Assembly: GCA_026122225.1 (NCBI GenBank)
Contig: JANEZZ010002360.1
Location: 434,001-498,000 of the forward strand
Origin: Heloderma charlesbogerti
Lineage: Eukaryota; Chordata; Lepidosauria; Squamata; Helodermatidae
Length of the DNA: 64,000 nucleotides
Direction: 5' to 3'
Positions within the stretch are counted from its first letter, which is position 1, and the number at the start of each line of letters is the position of its first letter. Position numbers and translations under genes: made by a program. Under the pieces are notes generated by a model. It ran no database searches, was not told the origin of the DNA, and saw nothing but the letters and a program-made list of their open reading frames with translations. This document shows positions 44,701 through 53,590 of the stretch, piece after piece.

Positions 44701-47700
44701 CATTATATGGTTTAGGGGGCACCGCACTTAGTTGTGAATGGGAGGAGCCATGAGTTTTCTGTTTCTGTTCTGTTCTTTTTGAAGAGAAACAATACAGGTC
44801 TTGTCTAGCTTCTTCTCTGGTGTGGCCTCCCTGCAAGTTTTCCACAACACTCTGCTTACCCATGGGCAAACTAAACATGATGCTGAAAGCATCCCTTGTA
44901 CTGCATCTTAAAAAAAAATAAAAATAATGCCAGGTGTGGCAGGGTTGCAACTTTTGTCAGGACTGCAACATGTCTGTCTGTGGGGAAATGGTGGCTGCCA
45001 GGTGGTGCATCACCAGCAGAAGATGAGAGCTTCAGGGGTAACAGTTTCAAGGAACCATAAAGCTTTTTCCCCAACACCCAGATGCTTTGTGGAGAGCTTT
45101 TGGCTCAGACCTACACACCACACATGCTCTCATCACTAATTAAATCCCTCCCCGACAAGCCATGTTGCTGGAAGCCACCCCCAAAGCTACATATGACCCC
45201 ACTGATGAACCTGTGACAAAGCAGTATTTTTTTTAAAAAAATCAACCTTAGACCCCCATCCCAGCAAAATTTTTCTAGGTAAGGCCTTTGAAACACCCTG
45301 CCACTGCACTCATCTCTTTTTAAATATATTTTCTCCTGCTTCAGATGGAACTGCTGTGCTTGTGAGCCATAGAGATTGTGCCTGCAAGGACCTTAATCAC
45401 AGAGATGGAATTGCCACCACGGGTGATCAGAACTTTGCCATCCAGTCCAACGAAAGCTATTGTTCCCATGACCTTTGCAACGTGGACATGACAAGTGAAA
45501 CTGCCCCCAAGACCCCTGAAGAGGGCAAAGGTAAACAAAAAACAAAAAACAGTCCTCCAGATGGGAAAGTGAGAATACATAATTTTCACTTGTGGGGTTG
45601 GAATGGGTTGCCAAATATTACCTCCCACACACACCCAGCCCCACTGGCAGGACTCCCCAACCTTTAAGAGCTTGCATGATAAGCCAAGATTCATCTGGTA
45701 CAGCCCTTCCTGGCATGGAGATTCGGGCAATGATGAGATTTCCGCTTGCCAGGCAGCCCTTTCAGACAGGAGCCTCGGGGCCATAAGTACCATTAATGAT
45801 GGGGTGGGCCCTTGTGGTTCTCCAGAAGTTTTGGCCTACAACTCCCACAATTCCTCACTGTTGGCTATGCTGCCTAGGACTGATGGGAGTTGTAGGCCAA
45901 CACATCTGGAGGGCCACATGCTGCCTACCCTGCATTAGGAAGAGTGAGACAGCTGCCTCAGGCAGCAGATGCTATAGGGTGGGCAGTGGTGGTGAGGTGG
46001 TGGAGCACAGACCTCTGTGTGCCATGCAGCCCACCTTGCACACCATAACCTCACCTGCTGTCCTTGGGTGTAGTGGGAGAGACTGCTTCTTTGCCAGTGT
46101 TGCCAGATTCAGCTACCAGTCTTGGCAGCTTTCTTACATGGGATGGGGAGCAGCGCCATTTTGTCATCCACCTCAGGAAGAAAAATGTCTTGAGCCAGCC
46201 CTGAGGAGCCTTGGCATAAAAAATGGGGCAGGGACAATCCTATAAAGGGGCCAATCCCCTGCAATCGGACGCCAGATCAGCTGGTCACGGGAGGGAGGCA
46301 AGAAATGTGGTGCAAGCCCTTTTTTATTTGTTTGGATTGATCCTTCCAGCACTGGAAGCAAGCGGCTCCAACTATTGCTATTCCGGCCTCAACCTTGACC
46401 TCTCTGAACCCTTCTTGGAAAGAGTGAGGTGCAGCCAGGGTTACAACCGGTGCTACCAAAGCGAAGCCACGATCACAGTAGGTGAGTCTGGATTCCAACG
46501 TCAATCAGGGAAGCTCAAAAGCCAGTCCTTGGTGCCTGGTCTTTTGGGGAAGCGTTTTCTCGAGCCCCCCGTTTTTTGCTAGTGATGCTGCGGGGGATGT
46601 TGCAAGCAGTCAGAAATAATATGGAGGCTGGGATATGGAAAGACATAAAGGAATTCCAGAGAACCCCCTTGGGGGCCATTCTGTGTATCATGCAACTGCA
46701 AAGCCATGTTTGTGACTGTGCACGTGATCAACAGGGAGTGGCAGCCAATACTGGCTCTCTGATGCTCAGACCTGTGTGATACCCACTTTGTTTCATTTAT
46801 GCAGTACATTTGTTAATGTACACACCTAAAATAACATCTAAGACATGTAACATGTGAATTGGTCCTTAGTTGCACTTTTGTTTTTTATTTTGTTTTCATT
46901 TGTCTCTCATCATCTGACAACGGCCTCATTTTCACATCATGGCTACCCAGAGTTTGAACAAACCCAGGATAGCCATGAACAAGCAGAAACAAGGGAGCAT
47001 GCTGTCTCCTAACCACCTACCCACTCCCACTGAGCAAAACAACCCAGGGTAGTTGTCCCCTGGGTAGTTGTCTTTGACGTCCGAACCCAGAACTGTAGGT
47101 TGTTCTGAATGGAACAGCCTAGACTTGTAACCCATAGTTGGTTCTTGGGTTACATGTCTGGATTGTTCCTCCCACGGCAACCTCCAGTTCCAGGTTCGGG
47201 CAGCATAGACAACAGCCCAGGGATGGAGTGTCATTAGGTTGTTCAGCTCAGTAGGTGGGTGACTGGGATCCAGCCCGCCCGCTCCCTCGCTCCCACTTCA
47301 TTTAACAAACCATGGAGTTGTTAAGATGTGCGAACCAGGTAAATGCCTTCTGTGTGCTCTCAGGCGTTTTGCCACCTTTTTTTCTGCCAGGGCTCACATG
47401 CCTTAAGAGTTACACAACAGATAGAAAGACAGCTTCTCCCAGGAAGCTTCAGCTGTGGGGCAGTATAGGAATGTGATCAGTAAATAAAGTGCACAGTGTT
47501 CAAGATGTTGGATCTTTGCCTATCACATAAAGGAATCTTGCCAGAAAACTATTTAGGGTTGAGACCAAGGGTGGGCAACTTGTGGCCCTCCAGATGTTTT
47601 ATCCTACAACTTTCTTCATCCCTCACCAATGGTGATGCTGCTCAGAGATTATGGAAGTGTGGGCCAAAACATCTGGATGGTCACAGGTTGCCCACCCCTG

Positions 47701-49390
47701 GTCAAGAGAGATGGAATGTTTTTAGAGCCATGGGGTAGGGAGGGAGATTGAAAGCCTTTCTCTCCTGGAAGGATCTCGGGGGAGGGGGGAGTTCGGTATG
47801 TTTCCAGATTGTCTGTTTGAACTGTGGAAAAGCTGGCAGAGCAGGAGGCCTGTTGGCTAGTGCCAGTGGCAACACCAAAACACACCTTCTCTGGGTACCC
47901 GCCTCTTCCTTTGGGAGTTAGGAAGGTGCAACACTTGACTTATGGGGGGAAAGGTAGAGGGGCTCCATAAGAACATAAGAAGAGCCATGCTGGAGTAGGC
48001 CAAGGGTCCATCTAGTCCAGCATTCTGCTCTCACAGTGGCCAATCAGCTGCCCACGGGAAACCCACAAGAAGGACATGAGTGCACCAGCACCCTCCGACC
48101 CATGTTCCCCAGCAACTGGTATACATAGGCATACTGCCTCTGATACTGGAGTTAGTAGACAGCCATCAGGACTAGTAACCATTGATAGCCTTGTCCTCAA
48201 GGAATTTGTCTAACCCCCTTTTGAGGCTATCTAAACTGGTTGCCATCACTATGTCTTGTGGTAGAGAATTCCATAGTTTGACTACATGCTGTGTGAAGAA
48301 ATCCGCAAGCCCAACTCTTGACCTTGCCTAATTTTAGCTATATTAACCCACCCAATGGCCTTCTACAAACACAGAAGCTAATAGGGCTGTCACAAAAGTA
48401 AGGAGCTGGGGCCCCCTTGAATTACCCCACCTTGTAATTCAAGCAGAGGGGAGAGGGTCCCAGGAACAAGGGCCTTCTCTGTGGTGGTGCCCTGGTGGTG
48501 GAAGAGTCCTAGGTTTCAGGCACTAGGTCAGAACAATATTATTTGTCTGTGTTTCCACTGAACCGACGCTTTGTTTATACTTTTACTATGGCTCTTCCTA
48601 TCTTACGTGATCTTCCACTATTTAACTCCATTTTATTTATTTTTTTGTATATCTTGACATGGATTGGCATCTTAACCATGGTCATTGTTGTGATTTTAGT
48701 TGGTTAAGCTGCTTTGAGAATTTTCTTAAATTGAAAAGTGGGATACTAGACAGGCTTTCTAAATAAATAATCAAATAAATCACGCCTACCCATGTATCCT
48801 GCGTTAGATGTGATGGGGGGGGGGCATGTGATTTGGGCTTCAGTCTTCATGCTGTACTCATGGGTGTCTTTCCCCCTCATGTCACAGTTTCTTCCTGATT
48901 TGCCCCTTGAGGGCCTAGAGATGTTCACACATCAGACTCTTTGGTGTTGCATTGCATTCTGGGAGAAGTGGGCCTACACCCGGCCTGTGCCTCCTAACAT
49001 GATTTCATGCCTCTTTTCCTCCACCCCCACAGGACTCCTCTCCATCCCCATGTACATCAGGACTTGCCAACGCCCAGCCTGTGCTGTGCCCCAGAGCCAG
49101 TCCTTTGGCCCCATAACAATTGCCAGCCAGTGGGGCTCGTGTTGCACTAGGAACTATTGCAATGCGAAGGAAACAACACCCCAAGCACAGTATGGCAACA
49201 TATCAGCTCCTGCCAATGGATCTTATGGTGAGGGTGGCGACCATCACACCACCCATTTCACTAATCCTGATGTTGAAAATGGCATCAGCAGTACTTCTCC
49301 AGTGCCTGGAAGAGACAGTGTGACACCTGGCACCTACTGGGAAACCAGCCTCAGCAGTACCACTCTGGATCCAGATTATGATGGTGATGG

Positions 49391-49433
<43 letters not shown>

Positions 49434-49583
49434 AGCAATAGTGACGATGCGATTGTGGACACAGGATTGCCTGCCCCCCCCATTATTCCACGAACACGTG
49501 GCTTAGGTCCCAAAGGCCCCACCCTTCAACTTTGTCCTCTGCTGGTAGCCCTTGGAATAACAGTCTTTGGGATATGGTGGTGA
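38639..49583 (+). CDS. LYPD5: LYPD5-like GPI-anchored protein with two LU domains, five exons, intact
   Basis: Exons 38639-38717, 41245-41397, 45345-45530, 46350-46481, 49033-49583: 1101 nt, 366 aa plus stop, all junctions phase 1, all GT/AG. Exon 1 is a signal peptide; exons 2+3 make LU domain 1 (about residues 31-123), exons 4+5 domain 2 (148-227). Domain 2 has M-Y-I-R-T-C-Q-R-P-A-C and G-S-C-C-x4-C-N, closely matching my recollection of LYPD5. Then comes an unusually long Thr/Ser- and acidic-rich stalk (228-347) with 14 consecutive Asp (304-317), and a hydrophobic tail LQLCPLLVALGITVFGIWW as GPI signal. Both domains lack the C2-C3 disulfide; C91 is an extra, probably unpaired Cys. Sequons at N58 and N113 and two just after domain 2. 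The function of LYPD5 is not established. Alternatives: another LYPD-family member such as LYPD3; the PLAUR neighbourhood favours LYPD5. Confidence 0.75.
38821..39300. repeat. unclassified insertion in LYPD5-like intron 1, copy 2 of the block
   Basis: 38821-39015 matches 5890-6085. The tandem gene copy lacks the whole segment between GCCAAAATGGG and the GCAGAAGTGCAACACA-like sequence, so it was inserted in copy A (or deleted from copy B). Confidence 0.55.
40383..40560. mobile_element. dispersed repeat, GTCCCATTGAG family, copy A
   Basis: GGCTGCAATCCTCTACTCAC, AAGTCCCATTGAGCCCAA, TACTTCTGAGTAGGTACATA and TAGGATTG in inverted order; matched by 58047-58230 in the duplicated copy. Confidence 0.5.
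41245..41397 (+). CDS. LYPD5: LYPD5-like exon 2 (first half of LU domain 1)
   Basis: GCTTCAG acceptor, GTAAGC donor, 51 codons. Encodes S-A-L-K-C, N-I-T-C and N-A-C (C33, C61, C68). The usual second Cys of the LU start is absent, as in LYPD5 domain 1 where a Phe stands there; the paralogous exon at 58861 indeed has C-F-S-F. Confidence 0.8.
41479..42010. mobile_element. palindromic hAT-type element, copy E
   Basis: 532 bp in LYPD5-like intron 2, ends TAGGGGTG / CATCCCTA, exact 8-bp target duplication CTTTGCAA. One palindrome (about 41735-41775). The paralogous intron in copy B has the empty site AGTTTGCAATC near 59078-59088. Confidence 0.88.
42304..42450. mobile_element. foldback MITE (shared by both LYPD5-like copies)
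   Basis: AGCCAGCCTTTCCCAAACCT ... ACATCTGGAGGGCGCCACG. The paralogous copy is 59383-59522, so it predates the gene duplication. Confidence 0.65.
42960..43440. repeat. dispersed block also present at 55995-56390
   Basis: TTCGCAATCAACAC, AGGAAACTCTCAGACTGC, GATGCCCCTCCC and GTGACTCTCAAGACACACCC occur in the same order at 55995-56390. Its position relative to the LYPD5-like exons differs, so it is probably a mobile element rather than part of the gene duplication. Ends in a CTC array. Confidence 0.55.
43411..43436. repeat. (CTC)n simple repeat
   Basis: Eight to nine CTC units at the end of the dispersed block. Confidence 0.9.
43551..44301. mobile_element. palindromic hAT-type element, copy F
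   Basis: 751 bp in LYPD5-like intron 2, exact 8-bp target duplication AAGGTACC (43543-43550, 44302-44309). Three palindromes (43792-43835, 43868-43912, 43988-44030), the last with matched changes in both arms. Confidence 0.88.
45345..45530 (+). CDS. LYPD5: LYPD5-like exon 3 (second half of LU domain 1)
   Basis: TGCTTCAG acceptor, GTAAAC donor, 62 codons. Encodes H-R-D-C-A-C-K-D and S-Y-C-S-H-D-L-C-N, then a Thr/Glu/Pro-rich linker. Two diverged relatives exist in the window: 35617-35801 (frameshifted) and 61379-61537 (stop, deletion). Confidence 0.8.
45815..45935. mobile_element. foldback MITE
   Basis: TGGCCTACAACTCCCACAAT and GATGGGAGTTGTAGGCCAAC are inverted arms, bordered by CTCCAGAAG and CATCTGGAGGGCC. 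In LYPD5-like intron 3. Confidence 0.55.
46350..46481 (+). CDS. LYPD5: LYPD5-like exon 4 (first half of LU domain 2)
   Basis: CCTTCCAG acceptor, GTGAGT donor, 44 codons. Encodes N-Y-C-Y-S-G (Gly where LU domains have C2), V-R-C-S-Q-G-Y-N-R-C-Y-Q (C4, C5). The copy at 62660-62791 is the same length and clearly paralogous. Confidence 0.8.
47567..47705. mobile_element. hAT-type MITE
   Basis: Ends CAAGGGTGGGCAACTTGTGG and CACAGGTTGCCCACCCCTG; inverted arms about the CCTCACCAATGGTGATGCTG centre. Flanking octamers only partly match, so it is old. Confidence 0.6.
47965..48330 (-). mobile_element. CR1-like LINE 3' end, minus strand
   Basis: Reverse complement of the same LINE end (GGCCAAGGGTCCATCTAGTC ... 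AACCATTGATAGCCTTGTCC), inside LYPD5-like intron 4. Confidence 0.7.
49033..49583 (+). CDS. LYPD5: LYPD5-like exon 5 (end of LU domain 2, acidic stalk, GPI signal)
   Basis: CCCCACAG acceptor; ends with TGA at 49581-49583. The first 44 codons finish domain 2 (C195, C200, C220, C221, C226, N227). The remainder is a stalk with sequons N-I-S and N-G-S, many Ser/Thr, a GAT-repeat-coded Asp run (49392-49433) and a C-terminal hydrophobic segment. Confidence 0.8.
49380..49433 (+). repeat. (GAT)n microsatellite inside coding sequence
   Basis: Fourteen uninterrupted GAT codons (49392-49433) after GAT/GGT alternation, coding for poly-Asp in the LYPD5-like stalk. Confidence 0.95.
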
Positions 49584-50689
49584 GAAATGGGGCTGAAGGG
49601 GTGGTAACTTGACTCTTAGGTTCTTTGTTCAGGTTCAGAAGGGATGTGTTGTCGAGCAGAAAGAAAGGATGGAAGTCAGAACTCTTAGGTCTAACTCCAC
49701 CCCCCCTGTCCCTCCCTCCACCCAAACAATTCTTATATCACTTGTGAAAGACACACATTTACTCTTGGCTTGGGAAGTTCAAATTTGGCTGCAGATCAGG
49801 GGAGGAGTGGCGGGTAAAGAATTCATAGAACTATAATACAAGTATCTGTCTCCGATACCACATTCCAATCTGGTTCTCATTTTGTTTCGTAGACGTCTCT
49901 CAAAAGTGTAGTGAAAAGAAGACCCCAGAAAGACCTGAGGCGTAAGCATTTGAACACTAGAAGGAAGGAAGCGATACATTTGACAGGTCACAACCCCCGG
50001 AATTCATTTCACTTTTAAAAATCTATCCCCTGCACAGAGAGATGCTGCCCCTGCCCTGACCCCGCCCTAGTTTTTGTGAGGGCCTGTAGCTCCCCCTTCC
50101 CCATATAAAGCAAAACTGCAAATGTCTGCAGCTGCAATGGGAGAATTAATGGGAAAACCAGGTCCAACCTGGCAATCTGGAGCAGGATGTTGGATTTAGG
50201 TTGCCTGTTCCTTAGAATCTTTAGTTTAAGCCTGCCCTATTTTATTTTACATACATTTTATTTTCACAAATGTATTAATATAATGCAAATTCAACAGAAT
50301 AAAGGATGTTAGGAGATAAACTGCTTATGGCATGTAGCTGCTACATAGCTGGCTTTTAGTCAGACACTGAAGGCTTTATTTCAAGCAGCTTTTAGTATGC
50401 GGTGCTCTGCAATGTTTCAGCTGCTGCTGTTTCAATGTTATAATGTTTTAGTTTGATTGATTTTTGTAATGTATTAGGCAGTATTGTTTGGATGTATGCC
50501 TCTTTGGATGGATACTGTCTAGAAAGCCAACATATACATCTTTGAAATAAAATAAAAGAAGTAATTTGTAATAATACAAGCATTAATAGTCATGATTTCA
50601 CACAGGTTTTGTATCATACCTAACTCATCAGTGAACATACTTCACCATCAATATTAATAAATAAATATAAATAATAGTATTGTTGTTTA
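49584..50689. other. 3' UTR and flank of the LYPD5-like gene
   Basis: AATAAA occurs at 50298-50303, about 715 nt after the stop; another AAATAAAATAAAAG is near 50537-50550. Either could be the poly(A) signal. Confidence 0.4.
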
Positions 50690-53020
50690 TTCGGTCAGTC
50701 ACTTCCGACTCTTCGTGACTTCATGGACCAGCCCACGCCAAAGCTTCCTGTCAGCTGTCACCACCCCCAGCTCCCCTAAGGTCGAGTCCGTCACCTCCAG
50801 AATATCATCCATCCATCTTGCCCTTGGTCGGCCCCTCTTCCTTTTGCCTTCCACTCTCCCTAGCATCAGCATCTTCTCCAGGGTATCCTGTCTTCTCATT
50901 ATGTGGCCAAAGTACTTCAGTTTTGCCTTTAATATCATTCCCTCAAGGGAGCAGTCTGGCTTGATTTCCTGGAGGATGGACTGGTTAGATTTTCTTGCAG
51001 TCCAAGGCACTCTCAGAATTTTCCTCCAGCACCACAGTTCCAAAGCATCTATCTTCCTTCGCTCAGCCTTCCTTATGGTCCAGCTCTCTCTAGGGATGTA
51101 CGAAAGTTCCGCCATGGATCTCGGGGAGGCGGAATGCCAGCGCATTCGGCTCCCCGAAATCGGTGGCGGAATGGCCCGCCCCCCCTGGTACAGGACTTAC
51201 CTTGGGCGGATCTTCCTGGCGGTGGCGGCTCAGGCGGCGGTTTGGCGGTTCAGTAGCGGCGGCCGGTCTTCCGACTGGCTGCCGCCGCCACCATTTCCAG
51301 GTTAAAACAAAAACAAAAAGACATGATAGGCTACGTAAAGATTTACGTAGCCTATCACGGCTAGATTTTAAAAAAGCACCATGATAGGCTACGTAAATGT
51401 TTACATAGCCTATCATGGCTGACTTAAAAAACAACAACAACGCACGTACGCAAAAGGCGGGGCCTATGGCCGCCGCCATTTTCATTCCTTATTTTGGCAC
51501 GTCTTAGTCTATGTAAACATTTATGTAGACTAAGACAGCAAAAATAAGGGGAACGCAAATAGCGTAGACGCTACGCTATTTGCGTTCCCCTTATTTTCGC
51601 CGTCTTAGTCTACATAAATGTTTACGTAGACTAAGACATGCCAAAATAAAGAACGCAAATGGTGGCAGCCATGGCCGCCGCCATTTGTGTACGTGCATTT
51701 TTTTAAAAATCAGCCGTGATAGGCTATGTAAACATTTACGTAGTCTATCACGGCTGACTGCAGGGACGCAAACAGCAGCAGCTACGGCCGCCGCCATTTG
51801 CGGCCTGGCTGGCCAGGATTCAGGGGTGGAGGGATGGAGCACCTCGCCCCCCGGCCAGAATTTCGGGGGGGAGGGACGGAGCGCCTCCCCCCCAGCCAGA
51901 ATTTCGGGGGGAGGGACGGAGCACCTCCCCCCCCACCGGGAATCAAATTTTGATACAGGTAAGAGACTTTCGTACATCCCTATGTGTCCTTGCCATCTTT
52001 GTTTTTGATCATACCCATTTTTGCCTGGAATTTACCTCCGATGTTTCTAATTTTCTGGAAGAGGTCTCTTTTCCTTCCTATTCTATTATCGTCTTCCGCT
52101 TCCGCGCATTGCTTGTTTAAAAATAATTCCTTCTCTCTTCTGGCTAACCTCTGGAATTTTGCATTTAATTGGGCATATCTCCCCCAATCACTGTTGCCTT
52201 TTGCTTTCCTTCTTTCTTGGGCTGCTTCCAGTGTCTTAGCAGACAGCCATCTTGCCTTCTTGGTTTTCTTTTTCTTTGGGATGTTTTTTGTTGCTGCCTC
52301 CTGAACAATGTTGCGATCTTCTGTCCATAGTTCTTCCGGGACCCTATCTACTAAATCTAGTCCCTTAAATCTATTCTTCACCTCCACTGCATATTCATGA
52401 GGAATATTAGTGAGCTCATATCTAACTGATCTGTGGGTCTTCCCTATTCTCTTTAGTCTGATTCTAAATTGTGCAATAAGAAGTTCGTGATCTGAACTAC
52501 AATCAGCTCCAGGTCTTGTTTTTACCAACTGCATAGATGAACGCCACCTTTGGCTACAAAGGATGTAGTCAATCTGATTTCGGTGTCGACCGTCTGGTGA
52601 AGTCCATGTATAAAGTCATCTCTTAGGTTATTGGAAGAGAGTGTTTGTTATGCACAGTGAGTTGTCCTGGCAAAATTCTATCAGCCTATGTCCTGCTTCA
52701 TTTTGTTCTCCCAGACCATGCTTGCCTGTAATTCCAGGTGTCGTTTGGCTACCCACCTTAGCATTCCAGTCTCCTGTAATGAAAATAACATCGTTTTTTG
52801 GCGTACTATCCAGTAGGTGCTGCAGATCCTTATAGAACTGATCTACTTCTGCTTTTTCAGCATCTGTGGTTGGGGAGTATATTTGGATCACTGTGATGTT
52901 AAATGGCTTACCCTGAATTCGAACTGAGATCATTCTGTCATTTTTTGGATTGTATCCAAGCACTGCTTTAGCCACTTTATTATTAATTATGAAGGCTACT
53001 CCAAATAAAGATTGTGCCAC
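50690..53020 (-). mobile_element. BovB (RTE-type) LINE, minus strand, reverse-transcriptase region missing
   Basis: On the minus strand 53020-52628 reads as an AP-endonuclease domain with T-G-D-W-N-A-K-V-G; 52534-51983 continues the endonuclease end and the Lys-rich linker (S-S-D-H-E-L-L-I-A, I-P-K-K-K-K). Between these two parts the frame is broken. Then copy G of the hAT family intervenes, and 51090-50699 encodes only the RTE C-terminus (E-L-W-C-W-R-K-I-L-R-V-P-W-T-A-R). Everything between, including the catalytic YADD part, is absent. RTE/BovB is common in squamates; the assignment is by recalled motifs. Confidence 0.82.
51091..51982. mobile_element. palindromic hAT-type element, copy G, without target duplication
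   Basis: 892 bp, both ends TAGGGATGTACGAAAG-like and internal structure like copies D and H; five palindromes between 51320 and 51755. Flanking octamers differ (GCTCTCTC and TGTGTCCT), unlike all other copies. It sits between two non-adjacent parts of one BovB LINE. Confidence 0.82.
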
Positions 53021-53458
53021 TCTTTAGAACGTCAGATCACACTGAGTATGACCTGTGGTTGAGGAGCGTCTTACATCTTAGAAGTCCAGTGCATTACAAA
53101 CAACTCTTCCAAACAGGCTTACCACCTGTCTGCTTACCTTCTCTTAAGGTAATTGTATAAGTTAATTTAGGCTGCAATCGTATCTACACTTAGGGCACAA
53201 TCCTGTTGGATCTGCCCTTGATACTTGCCCACCATTGGCTTTGGGATACAGCTTTCAGAAGGTTATCCCCGAGGGAATGCAACCCTGAACAGAAAAATAG
53301 TTCCCCACCTCTGACGTAAATTATGTTCCAGGGACAGGCCTGACAATTAGTCACCCGACAAGCCAAATGTAGTCCTCCATTAGTAGCTCAACAACATCTG
53401 GAGGACCACAAGTTCCCCACACCTAGGGGAATAACGTCTAGACCCAATAGCTCTCAAC

Positions 53459-53590
53459 CAGCCTTCCCAACCTGGGGCCCTCCAGATGTGTGGGACTGCA
53501 TCTCCCATGGGACCCAGACAGCCAATGGTCAGGCGTGAAGGGAGTTGTTGTCCAAAATATCTGGAAGGTGTCAGGTTGGAGAAGGATGCT
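53459..53590. mobile_element. foldback MITE
   Basis: CAGCCTTCCCAACCTGGGGC and GGAAGGTGTCAGGTTGGAG ends, inner GACTGCATCTCCCATGGGAC arm. Confidence 0.6.

Larger units (their letters stand above)
38718..49032 (+). other. LYPD5: LYPD5-like introns 1-4
   Basis: Intron 1 (38718-41244): an insertion at about 38821-39300 absent from the tandem copy, then sequence shared with 57.4-58.8 kb. Intron 2 (41398-45344): hAT-type copies E and F, a foldback element, and a block (42960-43440) related to 55995-56390. Intron 3 (45531-46349): foldback element and duplicated repeat. Intron 4 (46482-49032): foldback element at 47567-47705, CR1-like LINE end at 47965-48330, and a block (48355-48580) repeated at 63405-63610. 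Confidence 0.7.

Noticed and set aside
5067..49583. Three-finger toxin or phospholipase A2 inhibitor genes
   Set aside because: The fold is shared, but three-domain GPI-anchored organisation (PLAUR) and the two-domain GPI protein with a long stalk (LYPD5-like) do not fit secreted toxins or the PLA2 inhibitor pattern.
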